A stretch of 64,000 nucleotides of DNA from Neisseria bacilliformis (GCF_014055025.1 NZ_CP059571.1:124001-188000); one strand, 5' to 3'; numbered from the stretch's first letter, positions 23,462 through 33,179 are shown. Numbers and translations are program-made. The notes: generated from the sequence alone by a model not told the origin.

Positions 23462-24709
23462 TCAGCCGATGTAACGTTTGAACACCAGCGTGCCGTTGGT
23501 GCCGCCGAAGCCGAAGGAGTTGGAAATCGCCACGCCAATTTTGGCGTCGCGGGCTTCGTTGGCGCAGTAGTCCAAATCGCAGCCGCCTTCGATGTCCTGC
23601 TCGAACAGGTTGATGGTGGGCGGGGATTTTTGGTGGTGCACGGCCAATACGCTGTACACGGCTTCCACGCCGCCGGCCGCGCCTAAGAGGTGGCCGGTCA
23701 TGGATTTGGTGGAGTTGACGATGGTTTTGTAGGCGTGCTCGCCCAGGGCGCGTTTGAGGGCTTTGGTTTCGTTGGCGTCGCCCAGCGGGGTGGACGTGCC
23801 GTGCGCGTTGACGTAATCGACGTCTTGCGCGTTCAAGCCTGCGTCTTTGAGGGCGCGGGTAACGGCCAGCGCGGGGCCTTCTTCGTCGGGGGCGGTGATG
23901 TGGTAGGCGTCGGAACTCATGCCGAAGCCGACCAGCTCGGCGTAGATTTTCGCGCCGCGTTTTTTGGCGTGTTCGAGTTCTTCCAAGACCAAAATGCCCG
24001 CGCCTTCGCCGATGACGAAGCCGTCGCGGCCTTTGTCCCACGGGCGGGAGGCGGCGGCGGGGTCGTCGTTGCGGGTGGAAAGGGCTTTCATGGCGGCAAA
24101 GCCGCCCACGCCCAGGGCGCAGATTGCGCCTTCCGCGCCGCCGGCGATCATGATGTCGGCGTCGCCGTATTTGATGAGGCGGGCGGAATCGCCGATGGCG
24201 TGCGCACCGGTGGTGCAGGCGGAAACCATGCCGTAGCTGGGGCCGCGGTAGCCTTTGAGGATGGTAACGTGGCCGGAGATGAGGTTGATCAGCGAGCCGG
24301 GGATGAAGAAGGGGTTGATTTTGCGCGCGCCGCCTTCGGCCACGGCTTTGCCGGTGGCTTCGATGCTGGGCAGGCCGCCGATGCCGGAGCCGATGTTGAC
24401 GCCGACGCGGTCTTTGTCGAGGCCGGAGATGTCGTCCAAGCCTGCGTCGGCGATGGCTTGCAGGGAGGCGGCGATGCCGTAGTGGATGAAGGCATCCATG
24501 CGGCGGGCTTCTTTCGCGCTGATGTATTGGCCGATGTCGAAGCCGCGCACTTCGCCGGCGATTTGGCTGTTGATGTCGGATGCGTCGAAACGGGTAATCG
24601 GGCCGATGCCGCTTCTACCTGCGAGCAGGTTTTCCCACGCGCTCGGTATATCGTTGCCGACCGGGGAAACCTGCCCCAGTCCGGTAATCACTACTCTTCT
24701 CTGACTCAT
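23462..24709 (-). CDS. fabF: beta-ketoacyl-ACP synthase II
   Basis: Condenses malonyl-ACP with acyl-ACP in fatty acid elongation. The 415-residue thiolase-fold protein has active-site C165 (VSACTTGAH), the two catalytic histidines in NAHGTSTPLGD and KSMTGHLLGAAG, and the C-terminal SNSFGFGGTNG loop. The start MSQRRVVITGLG is family-typical. It lies 118 bp downstream of acpP in the same direction, the usual acpP-fabF pair. Confidence 0.98.
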   Translation of the reverse strand: MSQRRVVITGLGQVSPVGNDIPSAWENLLAGRSGIGPITRFDASDINSQIAGEVRGFDIGQYISAKEARRMDAFIHYGIAASLQAIADAGLDDISGLDKDRVGVNIGSGIGGLPSIEATGKAVAEGGARKINPFFIPGSLINLISGHVTILKGYRGPSYGMVSACTTGAHAIGDSARLIKYGDADIMIAGGAEGAICALGVGGFAAMKALSTRNDDPAAASRPWDKGRDGFVIGEGAGILVLEELEHAKKRGAKIYAELVGFGMSSDAYHITAPDEEGPALAVTRALKDAGLNAQDVDYVNAHGTSTPLGDANETKALKRALGEHAYKTIVNSTKSMTGHLLGAAGGVEAVYSVLAVHHQKSPPTINLFEQDIEGGCDLDYCANEARDAKIGVAISNSFGFGGTNGTLVFKRYIG

Positions 24710-24827
24710 AAAATCTGCTCGTCGGATAATCGGGTTGCGGCGGCACGCTGCGCCGTATCAATGAGAAACGACCCCTGTGTGCAGAAAGCCTGCGCACAGA
24801 GGCCGGGAAAGGGGTTACAGACGCGTA

Positions 24828-25064
24828 TCAGCCCTGTTTTGCATTGATGTAGTCGATGGCTTTCTGCACGGTGGTGATTTTTTCGGCTTCTTCGTCGGGG
24901 ATTTCGCAGCCGAAGGCTTCTTCCAAAGCCATGACCAGTTCGACGATGTCGAGGGAGTCGGCACCGAGGTCGTCTTGGAAAGAGGATTCGTTTTTCACTT
25001 CGTCGGCGGCAACGCCAAGCTGCTCGGCAACGATTTCTTTCACTTTTTGTTCAACGTTTGACAT
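24828..25064 (-). CDS. acpP: acyl carrier protein
   Basis: Carries acyl chains on a phosphopantetheine arm. The 78-residue acidic protein has the attachment serine S37 in [13 protein letters not shown]. Length and start ([12 protein letters not shown]) are typical. AAGGACTTAAAAAC lies before the start. A minus-strand TACAAT box at 25131-25136 is a likely -10 about 70 bp upstream. Transcribed toward fabF. Confidence 0.98.
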   Translation of the reverse strand: MSNVEQKVKEIVAEQLGVAADEVKNESSFQDDLGADSLDIVELVMALEEAFGCEIPDEEAEKITTVQKAIDYINAKQG

Positions 25065-25295
25065 GTTTTTAAGTCCTTAATTTGAGCCTTGCGGCGGGTG
25101 GGGTTGGTGTTGAAACTCGAAACGGGCGGCATTGTAACCGATTGGCTTGGAGTTTGCTATCTGATTCGGCGGCCGCGTTTTTCTGTTTTTCAGACGGCCT
25201 GATGCGGCGCAATGTGCGGCATATTAGCACGCGGCCGATTTTTCCGACAAGGGGGCGTTGTCCGGTTTTCGCCGCAGTTGCGCCCTGTTCGGCGA

Positions 25296-27320
25296 TTATC
25301 CGCCGTTTTTCCGGCCTATGGTTTGGTTGAGGAAACACAGCACGCAGGCGAGTTCCGCCGCCGTGTCTTCCTGTGTGCCGTTGCCGGTGTGGCCGCCGCT
25401 GTCGGGGACGTAGAGCCAGGCGGGTGCGCCGAAGCCGCGCAGTTTGGCGTAAAACTTCAAGGCGTGGGCGGGGTGGACGCGGTCGTCGGACAGGCTGGTG
25501 GTAATCAGGGCGGGCGGGTAGCTGAGGCCGTCTGAAAGATTGTGGTAGGGCGAGAGGGCGGCCAGGTGCGGGCGTATTTCGGGATCGGCGGGGTCGCCGT
25601 ATTCGTCGGTCCAGCTTGCGCCGGCGGAGAGCTCGGTGTAGGCGAGCATGTCGGTGAGCGGCACTTCGCACACCAGCGCGCCGATGCTTTGCGGCTCGCG
25701 CACGAAGGCAGCGGCGGCAACCAGGCCGCCGTTGCTGCCGCCCTGTACGGCAATGCGCTCGGGCGAACTCATGCCGCGCGCGGCCAGATCGCGCACCACG
25801 GTCAGAAGGTCGTCGGCGCTGCGGTGTTTGTGTCTGCCTTGTGCGGCGGCATGCCAGTGTTTGAACTCGCCGCCGCCGCGCACGTTGGCAACGACAAAAG
25901 CATTCCCCTGTTCGAGCCAGTGGCGGCCGATGCTTTCGGGGTAGTGCGGCGGCTCGGGTTCGCCGAAGCCGCCGTAGGCGTAAACCAGTGTCGGCGTGTC
26001 GGGCGCGGCGGTTTTGCCGACGTGGAAATAAGGTATCCGCGTGCCGTCGGCCGACTCTGCCCAAAGCTGCTGTACTTTGATGCCGTCTGAAACAAACTGT
26101 TCGGGCTGGCGGCGCAGCACGCTCAGTTCGTTGACGTGCAAATCGAGGGCAAACAGAGTGAGCGGCGTGGTGAAATCGTCGGCGGCCAGATAGAGCACGT
26201 CGCCGCCCCAGGGCTGGTCGGTAATTTCCAGCGCGCCTTCGGGCAACTCGGGCAGGCTTTGTTCTTCCCATGTTTTGCCCGTCCATTTCCACGCTTTCAG
26301 ACGGCCTTTCACGTTATCCAGCAGCGACACGGCGATAAAGCGTTTGGTGGTTTCCACGCTGTCCACCGCCTGCGTGTCCGCCGGCTCGAACAACAGCACC
26401 GCTTCGCCCAGCACGCCCTTGTTCAGCTTCACCGCCACCAGCGCGCCCGCCGGATAGCTTTGCTTGGCGCGCTGCCACGGTTCGCGCAGCTGCACGAGCA
26501 ACTGCCCCGCCGTGTAGCCGACGATGTCGCAGTCGCGCGGCAGGTTCAGTTTGGCGGTGCTGTTGTCGGGCAGCACCTGGTAATAGTCTTTGGTGAAAAA
26601 GCCTTCCGCCGCTTCGATCAGATCCACGGGCGAACCGAGGCCGTCGAGATAACGCCAGGCGTTGGCCATCATCCAGTTTTCCGCCACCTGCAACACGGGC
26701 AGGCCGTCTGAAAACGCCTGACCGCGTTCGAGCAGCCACACCTGGCGCGGATAGCCCGATTCGGTGAGCTGGCGATCGTCCCAGGCGGGGCAGACCCACA
26801 CGCTGTTTTCGTCGCGCCACGAAATATGGTTTTTGCCCGCCGGAAATTGGAAGCCGTTTTCGACGATGCGCCGCCCGGCCAAATCGAATTCCAGCGTGTA
26901 GGCCGCGTCGCCGCCCGCCACGCTCAGGCTCAACAGCACGCGCAGCGGCTGCCCGACATAATGCGACACGCCGTCCAAGTAAACGTCGTCGCCGAGGATT
27001 TCGTCGAAATCGGCTACGGAAAACAGCACTTCCCAATCGGGCAGACTGGCGCGGTAGGAGGCGGCGGAACAGACGCGGTAGACGCCTTTGGGAAATTCCG
27101 CGCTCTGGTGGAAATGGTACATCCGCGCGCGGTGTTCCTGGCAAAACGGAATCTGCCGCTCGTCGCGCATGGCTTGGGCGATGTCGTCGCGCAGGGCGCG
27201 GAAGGCGTCGTCGCCGGCAAAACGCGCCAGCGTTTCGGCATGGGCGGCGCGGGCGAAATCCTGTGTGGCGGGGTCGGAAAGATTGTGGAAACGGGAAAAC
27301 GGATCGTGTTGCTCGGGCAT
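25296..27320 (-). CDS. prolyl oligopeptidase family (S9A) serine peptidase
   Basis: A 674-residue peptidase with an N-terminal seven-bladed propeller region (about 60-400) and a C-terminal alpha/beta-hydrolase domain. The nucleophile serine lies in GGSNGGLVAAAA near residue 530, the aspartate in SLSDDRVHPAHALKF near 613, and the histidine in DSGGHTGNG near 641. PTLVYAYGGFGEPEPP forms the oxyanion region. No signal peptide is visible, so it is probably cytosolic, cleaving short peptides after proline or similar residues. It stands alone, upstream of acpP in the same direction, with 230 bp between. Confidence 0.93.
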   Translation of the reverse strand: MPEQHDPFSRFHNLSDPATQDFARAAHAETLARFAGDDAFRALRDDIAQAMRDERQIPFCQEHRARMYHFHQSAEFPKGVYRVCSAASYRASLPDWEVLFSVADFDEILGDDVYLDGVSHYVGQPLRVLLSLSVAGGDAAYTLEFDLAGRRIVENGFQFPAGKNHISWRDENSVWVCPAWDDRQLTESGYPRQVWLLERGQAFSDGLPVLQVAENWMMANAWRYLDGLGSPVDLIEAAEGFFTKDYYQVLPDNSTAKLNLPRDCDIVGYTAGQLLVQLREPWQRAKQSYPAGALVAVKLNKGVLGEAVLLFEPADTQAVDSVETTKRFIAVSLLDNVKGRLKAWKWTGKTWEEQSLPELPEGALEITDQPWGGDVLYLAADDFTTPLTLFALDLHVNELSVLRRQPEQFVSDGIKVQQLWAESADGTRIPYFHVGKTAAPDTPTLVYAYGGFGEPEPPHYPESIGRHWLEQGNAFVVANVRGGGEFKHWHAAAQGRHKHRSADDLLTVVRDLAARGMSSPERIAVQGGSNGGLVAAAAFVREPQSIGALVCEVPLTDMLAYTELSAGASWTDEYGDPADPEIRPHLAALSPYHNLSDGLSYPPALITTSLSDDRVHPAHALKFYAKLRGFGAPAWLYVPDSGGHTGNGTQEDTAAELACVLCFLNQTIGRKNGG

Positions 27321-27368
27321 GGTGTGAGGCTGTCTGAAAAGGAGAAAAGGGCGCGATTATAAACAAAA

Positions 27369-27397
27369 AGGCCGTCTGAAACGTTTTCAGACGGCCT
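27369..27397. terminator. DUS-pair terminator of acp
   Basis: AGGCCGTCTGAAACG with complement immediately following, between the acp stop and the peptidase start. Confidence 0.8.
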
Positions 27398-27414
27398 CTG
27401 CGCTTGATGCACAA

Positions 27415-27786
27415 TCAGCGGGGCGTACAGCTTTTGAACAGGATTTCGTCTTTCGGCGAAGTGATCATGATGGGCTGCTTGCGGTAGTTTTTGGTGCTCA
27501 TCGCGCCGGTGCCCAGAGTGTAGCCGCCCTCGTCGATGAAGAAGGTGTCCACATTGTCGGAGCGGTCGAGGTTGATGTCCATGGTGCGGTTGCGGCCGTC
27601 AATGCGGGCAACGGCGTAGTTGGGCAGGCCTTGTTTGTTAAAACCGTAGGTTACGTTGATGCGTTTGCCCTGCTGGCAGCGGTAGGAAACGGATTTTTTG
27701 GACACGGTGGGATTGCCGGTTTCGGCCAGGGCGGTGCCGCTGAAGGCAACAAGGGAAGACAAGACAACGGCAGATAACAATTTCAT
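27415..27786 (-). CDS. acp: adhesin complex protein (ACP), MliC-like lysozyme inhibitor
   Basis: Small secreted/outer-membrane protein known in Neisseria as adhesin complex protein, which also inhibits C-type lysozyme through an MliC-like beta-barrel. The 123-residue precursor has a signal peptide (MKLLSAVVLSSLVAFSGTALA). The mature part shows SVSYRCQQGKRINVTYGFNK, AVARIDGRNRTMDINLD, GGYTLGTGAM and a C-terminal KSCTPR. The two cysteines would form the fold's disulfide. The similarity to meningococcal ACP is recognised from memory. It stands alone between terminators. Confidence 0.88.
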   Translation of the reverse strand: MKLLSAVVLSSLVAFSGTALAETGNPTVSKKSVSYRCQQGKRINVTYGFNKQGLPNYAVARIDGRNRTMDINLDRSDNVDTFFIDEGGYTLGTGAMSTKNYRKQPIMITSPKDEILFKSCTPR

Positions 27787-28043
27787 TTTAATATCCTCAA
27801 AAAATGTGAAATTTGAAACGCTTTGCGCCGGACGCGGCCGCCCGTGCGCAAAGCGAGCGCATACTAAAACTTTTTCCGTTAAAACGCCTAATGATTTCGG
27901 ATAATTTTTGTAAAGGAAACCGGCCGCGCCGCCGTGTTTTCAGACGGCCTGTCTTTCAAAAAAAAGAAAAACCGCGTAAAATCCGCGTAAATCCCTCCAC
28001 CGTCAGGCAGTTACAACTGCCTGTTTTTTATCAGGCAAATAAT

Positions 28044-29555
28044 ATGACCGAACACCAAACCCCCGCCGCCGAACCCCAGCTCGACGAAAACCAGATTATC
28101 GCCCTGCGCCGCGAAAAACTGCATGCCATCCGCCAAGAGCGCATCGCCTTCCCCAACGATTTCCAACGCGACAGCTTCGCGGGCGAGCTGCACGAAAAAT
28201 ACGATGCCCTCTCTAAAGAAGCACTCGACCCGCAGGAAATCCCCGTCAAAATCGCGGGGCGCATGATGCTCAAACGCGCGATGGGCAAAGCGAGTTTCGC
28301 CACCGTTCAGGACGTGAGCGGCCAAATCCAGCTTTACATCAACAATCAGGGCGTAGGCGAAGCGGCGCACGAAGATTTCAAACATTGGGACATGGGCGAC
28401 ATCGTCGGCGCGGAAGGCACACTGTTCAAAACCAACCACGGCGAGCTGACCGTGCGCGTGTCGAATATCCGCCTGTTGTCCAAATCGCTGCGCCCGCTGC
28501 CCGACAAACACAAAGGCTTGGCCGACCAGGAAGTCAAATACCGCCAGCGTTATGTGGACTTGATCGTCAGCCCCGAATCGCGCGACACCTTTATCAAACG
28601 CAGCAAAATCATCCAAACCGTGCGCAACTACATGGTGGGCGAGCGTTATCTCGAAGTGGAAACACCGATGATGCACCCGATTCCCGGCGGCGCGAGCGCG
28701 AAACCGTTTGTAACCCACCACAACGCGCTGGATATGCCGCTGTATCTGCGCATCGCACCCGAGCTTTATCTGAAACGCCTAATTGTCGGCGGCTTGGAGC
28801 GCGTATTTGAAATCAACCGCAGCTTCCGCAACGAGGGGATGTCCACCCGCCACAACCCCGAGTTCACCATGATGGAGTTTTACGAAGCCTTCTGCACCTA
28901 CGAGCGCATGATGCAGATGACCGAGGGCGTGATCCGCGCCTGCGCCCAAGCAGTGTGCGGCACGGCCAAAATCAGCTACAACGGCAAAGAAGTCGATTTG
29001 GAAAGCCCGTTTGAGCGTCTGACCATTCTCGAAGCCATCAAAAAATACAATCCGCACTACACCGACGAGCAGCTTTCCGACGAAGCGTGGCTGAAAAAAG
29101 AAATCGTGCGCCTGGGCGAAAGTCTGCCGCCCGCGCCCGGCATCGGCAGCCTGCAACTGGCGCTGTTTGAAGGCTGCGCCGAAGGCAAACTGTGGAACCC
29201 GACTTTCATCATCGATTATCCGGTGGAAGTATCGCCGCTGGCGCGCGCCTCCGATACCAAACCCGGCCTGACCGACCGCTTCGAGCTGTTTGTGGTCGGC
29301 CGTGAGCTGGCCAACGGCTATTCCGAGCTGAACGACCCCGAAGACCAGTCCGCCCGCTTCAAAGCCCAAGTGGCGCAGAAAGACGCAGGCGACGACGAAG
29401 CCATGCACTACGATGCCGACTACATCCGCGCGATGGAATACGGCCTGCCCCCCACCGGCGGCAGCGGCATCGGCCTCGACCGCCTGGTGATGCTGCTCAC
29501 CGACGCGCCCAGCATCCGCGACGTGATTCTGTTCCCGCAGATGCGGCCGGAGTAG
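28044..29555 (+). CDS. lysS: lysyl-tRNA synthetase (class II)
   Basis: Charges tRNA-Lys. The 503-residue protein has an N-terminal OB-fold anticodon domain ([21 protein letters not shown], near 70-90) and class II motifs: motif 1 around [17 protein letters not shown], motif 2 [20 protein letters not shown], and motif 3 [13 protein letters not shown]. The start at 28044 ([17 protein letters not shown]) matches other neisserial LysS; the frame is open further upstream but translates non-conserved sequence. Confidence 0.98.
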   Translation: MTEHQTPAAEPQLDENQIIALRREKLHAIRQERIAFPNDFQRDSFAGELHEKYDALSKEALDPQEIPVKIAGRMMLKRAMGKASFATVQDVSGQIQLYINNQGVGEAAHEDFKHWDMGDIVGAEGTLFKTNHGELTVRVSNIRLLSKSLRPLPDKHKGLADQEVKYRQRYVDLIVSPESRDTFIKRSKIIQTVRNYMVGERYLEVETPMMHPIPGGASAKPFVTHHNALDMPLYLRIAPELYLKRLIVGGLERVFEINRSFRNEGMSTRHNPEFTMMEFYEAFCTYERMMQMTEGVIRACAQAVCGTAKISYNGKEVDLESPFERLTILEAIKKYNPHYTDEQLSDEAWLKKEIVRLGESLPPAPGIGSLQLALFEGCAEGKLWNPTFIIDYPVEVSPLARASDTKPGLTDRFELFVVGRELANGYSELNDPEDQSARFKAQVAQKDAGDDEAMHYDADYIRAMEYGLPPTGGSGIGLDRLVMLLTDAPSIRDVILFPQMRPE

Positions 29556-29576
29556 GCGCAGCGTTCACAGACCAAA

Positions 29577-29616
29577 AGGCCGTCTGAAAAGCCCGGTTTC
29601 GGTTTTCAGACGGCCT
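29577..29616. terminator. DUS-pair terminator of lysS
   Basis: AGGCCGTCTGAAAAGCC and GGTTTTCAGACGGCCT, 21 bp past the stop. Confidence 0.8.
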
Positions 29617-29699
29617 GATTCATCATGCCGACTTGGCCAAGAGGCCGTCTGAAAGCCGTCCGAAAAAAGCGGATGGCTGCAACCACGAAGGACAACCAC

Positions 29700-30275
29700 A
29701 TGCACAAACGCCGCATCATCGTCGGCATCAGCGGAGCCAGCGGCTTCCAATACGGCATCGCCGCCCTGCGCATCCTGCGCGAAGCGGGCGCGGAAACCCA
29801 CCTGATTGTCTCCAAAGGCGCGGAACTCACCCGCGCCCTCGAAACGCCGCACCGCAAAGACGAAATCCACGCCCTGGCCGACACGGTGCACGCCGTCGGC
29901 AATCTCGGCGCGCCCGTGTCCAGCGGCTCGTTTCCCGCCGACGGCATGATCGTCGCTCCCTGCTCGATGCGCACCCTCGCCGCCGTTGCGCACGGCCTGT
30001 CCGACAACCTGCTCACCCGCGCCGCCGACGTTACCCTGAAAGAACGCCGCCGCCTCGTTCTGATGGTGCGCGAAACCCCGCTCAACCTCGCCCACCTCGA
30101 CAACATGCGCCGCATAACCGAAATGGGCGGCATCGTCTTCCCGCCCGTGCCCGCCCTCTACCACCGCCCGCAAACCGCCGAAGAAATCGTCGCCCACAGC
30201 ACCGCCCGCGCCCTCGCCCTGCTCGGCATCCCCCTGCCGCCAAACCTGCAATGGCAGGGCGGCACGGCCGAATGA
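29700..30275 (+). CDS. ubiX: flavin prenyltransferase UbiX
   Basis: Makes prenylated FMN, the cofactor of UbiD decarboxylase in ubiquinone synthesis. The 191-residue protein has the FMN loop [12 protein letters not shown] (9-19), [30 protein letters not shown] and RETPLN, all diagnostic for UbiX/Pad1. AAGGACAACCAC precedes the ATG at 29700. A second DUS (29641) lies between the lysS terminator and the start. Confidence 0.97.
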   Translation: MHKRRIIVGISGASGFQYGIAALRILREAGAETHLIVSKGAELTRALETPHRKDEIHALADTVHAVGNLGAPVSSGSFPADGMIVAPCSMRTLAAVAHGLSDNLLTRAADVTLKERRRLVLMVRETPLNLAHLDNMRRITEMGGIVFPPVPALYHRPQTAEEIVAHSTARALALLGIPLPPNLQWQGGTAE

Positions 30276-30307
30276 AACGCCCGGCCGCCAAACGCCGCAA
30301 ACACACA

Positions 30308-30341
30308 GAGGCCGTCTGAAAAGCATTTTTCAGACGGCCTC
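30308..30341. terminator. DUS-pair terminator of ubiX
   Basis: GAGGCCGTCTGAAAAGC and TTTTTCAGACGGCCTC with a very short loop. Confidence 0.8.
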
Positions 30342-30394
30342 TTGCTGCTGTAACGCCAATGCGGACAATAAGGCAGGGTGCCGTCCCAAGCCCA

Positions 30395-30498
30395 GTAGGG
30401 TGTGTGGCGCAGCCACGCACGCAGTTTCGGATTTTTGGGAAAGCGCGGATTTGTTACATGGCAGAGACCGCGTGCGTCGCTGGGGCGACACACCCTAC
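30395..30498. repeat. complete GTAGGGTGTGT element, copy 5
   Basis: GTAGGGTGTGTGGCGCAGCC ... GGGGCGACACACCCTAC; 104 bp, between the convergent ubiX and lptA genes. Confidence 0.8.
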
Positions 30499-30535
30499 CT
30501 GCTGGCATAAAACGCGTTTGCTGCAAACAAACCGA

Positions 30536-30578
30536 GAGGCCGTCTGAAAACCTTGTTTGCTGTTTTTCAGACGGCCTC
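30536..30578. terminator. DUS-pair terminator of lptA
   Basis: GAGGCCGTCTGAAAACC faces TTTTTCAGACGGCCTC; about 40 bp past the lptA stop. Confidence 0.75.
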
Positions 30579-30620
30579 TGTCCGGCACTCCGCCGCACAC
30601 CCCGTTGCGGGCGTTGGCGG

Positions 30621-31310
30621 TTATTTGCCCCGGCTGCCCATGCTGTCGGGCTGAATGACGACGCTGACACGTTTGCCGCCCTTGCCGCTGGCGGGTTTGC
30701 TGCCGCTGACGGTATAGACTTCGGTGCGGGTGTTGTAGGTGATGACCGCGCCTTCGGCCTTGTCGCCGCCGCGCGTTACTTTGGCGTTGCCGCTGAGGCG
30801 CACGACGTTGGTGGCGGAGGAGTAGTCCACCTGCGACGCCTCGCCGCTGACCGTGCCCTTGCCGCCGTCGAGGGTTTGGCCGAAGCGCACGGGGCTGCCG
30901 GTGGCTTTCATGGTCTGCTGGCCGTCGTCGCTGCGCACGACGTGCACGCTGGCGGCGCGGATATTGAGCGTGCCTTGTTTGATGGACACGTTGCCGCTGA
31001 ATGTGGTGGAACGGTTTTTCTGGTCGAGTTCGCCCTGGTCGGCTTCGATTTCGATGGGCTGTTTGCGGTCGCTTTCGAGGGCGTGCGCCAAGGGGGCGGC
31101 CAGCAGCAGGGCGGCGGCAAGGGCGTTAAAAACCTGTTTGGTGCCTCTGCGCGCGACGTCCGCTGATACAGATTGGCTGCACGGCAAGGCGCAAAACGCA
31201 GGCAATAGCGGGACTATTGTCAAGTTTCGCAACGCAGCCGGACGGCTAAGATGTGTCAGCGGCGTCCGTGCCAGAGACACCAAACAGGTTTTAAGGGTTT
31301 TTCGGTTCAT
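30621..31310 (-). CDS. lptA: LPS-transport periplasmic protein LptA with an in-frame N-terminal insertion
   Basis: Bridges LptC and the outer-membrane LptDE during lipooligosaccharide export. The mature domain starts about ALESDRKQPIEIEADQGELD and shows the family's OstA pattern (TTFSGNVSIKQGTLNIRA, KGTVSGEASQVDYSS, VVRLSGNAKVTRGGDKAEG). The 229-residue frame is longer than usual. Between MNRKTLK and QVFNALAAALLLAAPLAHA lie about 53 residues encoded by a palindromic repeat (31129-31292). Without it, MNRKTLK plus QVFNALAAALLLAAPLAHA would be a normal 26-residue signal peptide. The frame stays open, but export would need a signal core with an N-region of about 59 residues. No good internal start is seen. 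It overlaps lptC by 20 bp. Confidence 0.9.
   Translation of the reverse strand: MNRKTLKTCLVSLARTPLTHLSRPAALRNLTIVPLLPAFCALPCSQSVSADVARRGTKQVFNALAAALLLAAPLAHALESDRKQPIEIEADQGELDQKNRSTTFSGNVSIKQGTLNIRAASVHVVRSDDGQQTMKATGSPVRFGQTLDGGKGTVSGEASQVDYSSATNVVRLSGNAKVTRGGDKAEGAVITYNTRTEVYTVSGSKPASGKGGKRVSVVIQPDSMGSRGK
31129..31292. repeat. 164-bp palindromic element inserted in lptA
   Basis: AAAACCTGTTTGGTG (31129-31143) and its exact complement (31278-31292) bound the element. Imperfect complementarity continues for about 25 more bases inward (CTCTGCGCGCGACGTCCGC versus CTCTGGCACGGACGCCGC). The centre carries CAATAGCGGGACTATTGTC. It has the look of a MITE. Confidence 0.75.
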
Positions 31311-31872
31311 AAACAGTTGCTTTCACTCGTGAGGGCAGGCGCAGCAGCCCTTGGTTGTAGTCGTAGGTCATGCCCTCGGCCGTGCCGTGCGACTGGCCGT
31401 AGTCGAAGCGCACGAAGCCGGGGGCGGCGGCGGTTTTGGAAACGGTGTCAACAGAGAGGCTGTCGGTGGCGAGCCGTCCGGCGGGTTTGCCTGCGGCGGC
31501 TTCTTTGTCCAGCACAACCTGTTTTTCAAAAAGGATTTTCCGGCTGCCGGTGTCGTAGCGGGCTTCTTCGCTGCCGACCTGGTAGGCTTTCTCCCCCTGC
31601 GCGTAAACCTGCAACAGAGGCCGTCTGAAAACCACTTCTTTGCTTTGGGGAAACTGCCATGCGGCTTCGGCGTCCAGCCTGTCCTGCAACGCACCCTGCC
31701 GGTCGAAACGGCTGCCGGAAATGCCTTCCATCGCATACTGCGGCTCGTTCGGATTGAGGGCGGCCTCCTCGACCGTAACGGTGCTGATGCGGTCGAGCCA
31801 GGCGGAAAGGCCGCCGAGCGCGAGTGCCAGCACCAGCGGAAACAGCCAGCCGGCATAGCGTTTGTAGGTCAT
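31291..31872 (-). CDS. lptC: LPS export protein LptC
   Basis: Inner-membrane-anchored component passing lipooligosaccharide from LptBFG to LptA. The 193-residue protein has one N-terminal membrane segment (YAGWLFPLVLALALGGLSAW, about 6-25). The periplasmic LptC fold follows (EPQYAMEGISGSRFDRQG, KEVVFRRPLLQVYAQGEKAY, GMTYDYNQGLLRLPSRVKAT). VVFRRP is DUS-encoded. The start overlaps kdsC by four bases (ATGA) and the stop overlaps the start of lptA, giving tight coupling kdsC-lptC-lptA. Confidence 0.93.
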   Translation of the reverse strand: MTYKRYAGWLFPLVLALALGGLSAWLDRISTVTVEEAALNPNEPQYAMEGISGSRFDRQGALQDRLDAEAAWQFPQSKEVVFRRPLLQVYAQGEKAYQVGSEEARYDTGSRKILFEKQVVLDKEAAAGKPAGRLATDSLSVDTVSKTAAAPGFVRFDYGQSHGTAEGMTYDYNQGLLRLPSRVKATVYEPKNP

Positions 31873-32414
31873 TTGACATAGCTTTCCAGCGCGGCGGCCA
31901 GCGTGCCCTGCGCCTGCATGATGAGTTCGCACAGCTCGCGCACCGCGCCGCAGCCCGCGCCGCTCTGGGTGATATAGCCCGCGTGCTTGCGCACCAGCCA
32001 GTGCGCCTCGGGCACGGCGGCAGACAGGCCGCAGCGCAGCATCACCGGCAGATCGACCACATCGTCGCCGATATAGGCGCATTCATCTTCCGCCACGCCC
32101 GCCTGCGCCAGCAGCTCGCCATAGGCCGCCAGTTTGTCGTAAATGCCTTTGAAATAATAACTTATGCCCAGCTGCTGCACGCGCACGGCAACAGAGGGCG
32201 CGTCGCGGCCGGTAATCACGGCGGTGCGCACGCCCGCCGCATGCAGCATTTTCAGGCCGTGCCCGTCGAGCGTGTGGAAAGACTTGATTTCCTCGCCGTT
32301 GTCGCGGATGAAAATGCGCCCGTCGGTCAGCACTCCGTCCACATCCATAATCAGCAGCTTCACTTTGGCGGCACGCGCCTGCAACTCTTCGGGAATAAGG
32401 CTTCTCTTTCTCAT
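31869..32414 (-). CDS. kdsC: 3-deoxy-D-manno-octulosonate 8-phosphate phosphatase
   Basis: Removes phosphate from KDO-8-P, a step in making the inner-core sugar of lipooligosaccharide. The 181-residue HAD protein of the C0 subclass has catalytic D24/D26 (LLIMDVDGVLTDG), VITGRDAPSV, K near FKGIYDKL, and YIGDDVVDLPVM. It is first in the kdsC-lptC-lptA operon. Confidence 0.97.
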   Translation of the reverse strand: MRKRSLIPEELQARAAKVKLLIMDVDGVLTDGRIFIRDNGEEIKSFHTLDGHGLKMLHAAGVRTAVITGRDAPSVAVRVQQLGISYYFKGIYDKLAAYGELLAQAGVAEDECAYIGDDVVDLPVMLRCGLSAAVPEAHWLVRKHAGYITQSGAGCGAVRELCELIMQAQGTLAAALESYVK

Positions 32415-32612
32415 AGCAATCTTTCAGACGGCATAAAAAAGTTTATTTTAACATTAGAACCCGTTCAGCGTCTGCGCACAAACCGCCCATGCGCCCATGC
32501 GCATACCCGCACCCGTCGCCGCTTGCATTACAATGGTTTTACACTTATTATCATTCCCCAAACTCCCGCCGCCGCACGGCGGCTTCTTCCACCCCTTCGA
32601 AAGGAAAACATC

Positions 32613-33179
32613 ATGGCAAAAAAAGTCAGCATCCTCGTCGGCAGCCTGCGCAAAGGCTCTTTCGCCCGCAAAGTGGCGCAAAACGCGATTGACATGTTCC
32701 CCGCAAGCTACGAAGCGAAAATCGTCGAAATCGGCCACCTGCCGCTGTACAACTTCGACTACGATGACCCCAACGAAACCGATTTCCCCACGCCCGAGAG
32801 CTACACCGAATTCCGCGAAACCATCAAAGCCTCCGACGGCGTGCTGTTCGTTACCGCCGAAAACAACCGCACCGTGCCCGCCTGCCTGAAAAACGCGGTG
32901 GACATCGGCTCCAAACCCAACGCCGACGTAGCCTGGAAAAAAACACCCGCCGGCATCATCAGCCACTCGGTCGGCAAAATGGGCGGCTACAGCTCGCAGA
33001 AAAACCTGCGCCTCGCCCTCTCCTACTTCGACATGCCGCTCACTGGCCAGCCCGAAGTGTTTTTGGGCAACTCGCCGACCCTGTTCGACGACAACGGCAA
33101 ACTGATCGAATCCGCACGCGGCTTTGTTCAGGGCTACATCGACCAGCTCGTCGCGCTGATTGAGAAAAACCCGAAATAA
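32613..33179 (+). CDS. NAD(P)H-dependent FMN reductase / quinone-type flavoprotein
   Basis: A 188-residue flavodoxin-like reductase of the NADPH-dependent FMN reductase family (chromate/azo/quinone reductases). It has the FMN phosphate loop VGSLRKGSFARK near the N-terminus, HLPLYNFDYDDP, VTAENNRTVPACLKNAVDIGS, and SHSVGKMGGYSSQKNLRLAL. GAAAGGAAAACATC precedes the start. It stands alone and is divergent from kdsC. The natural acceptor is unknown. Confidence 0.9.
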   Translation: MAKKVSILVGSLRKGSFARKVAQNAIDMFPASYEAKIVEIGHLPLYNFDYDDPNETDFPTPESYTEFRETIKASDGVLFVTAENNRTVPACLKNAVDIGSKPNADVAWKKTPAGIISHSVGKMGGYSSQKNLRLALSYFDMPLTGQPEVFLGNSPTLFDDNGKLIESARGFVQGYIDQLVALIEKNPK

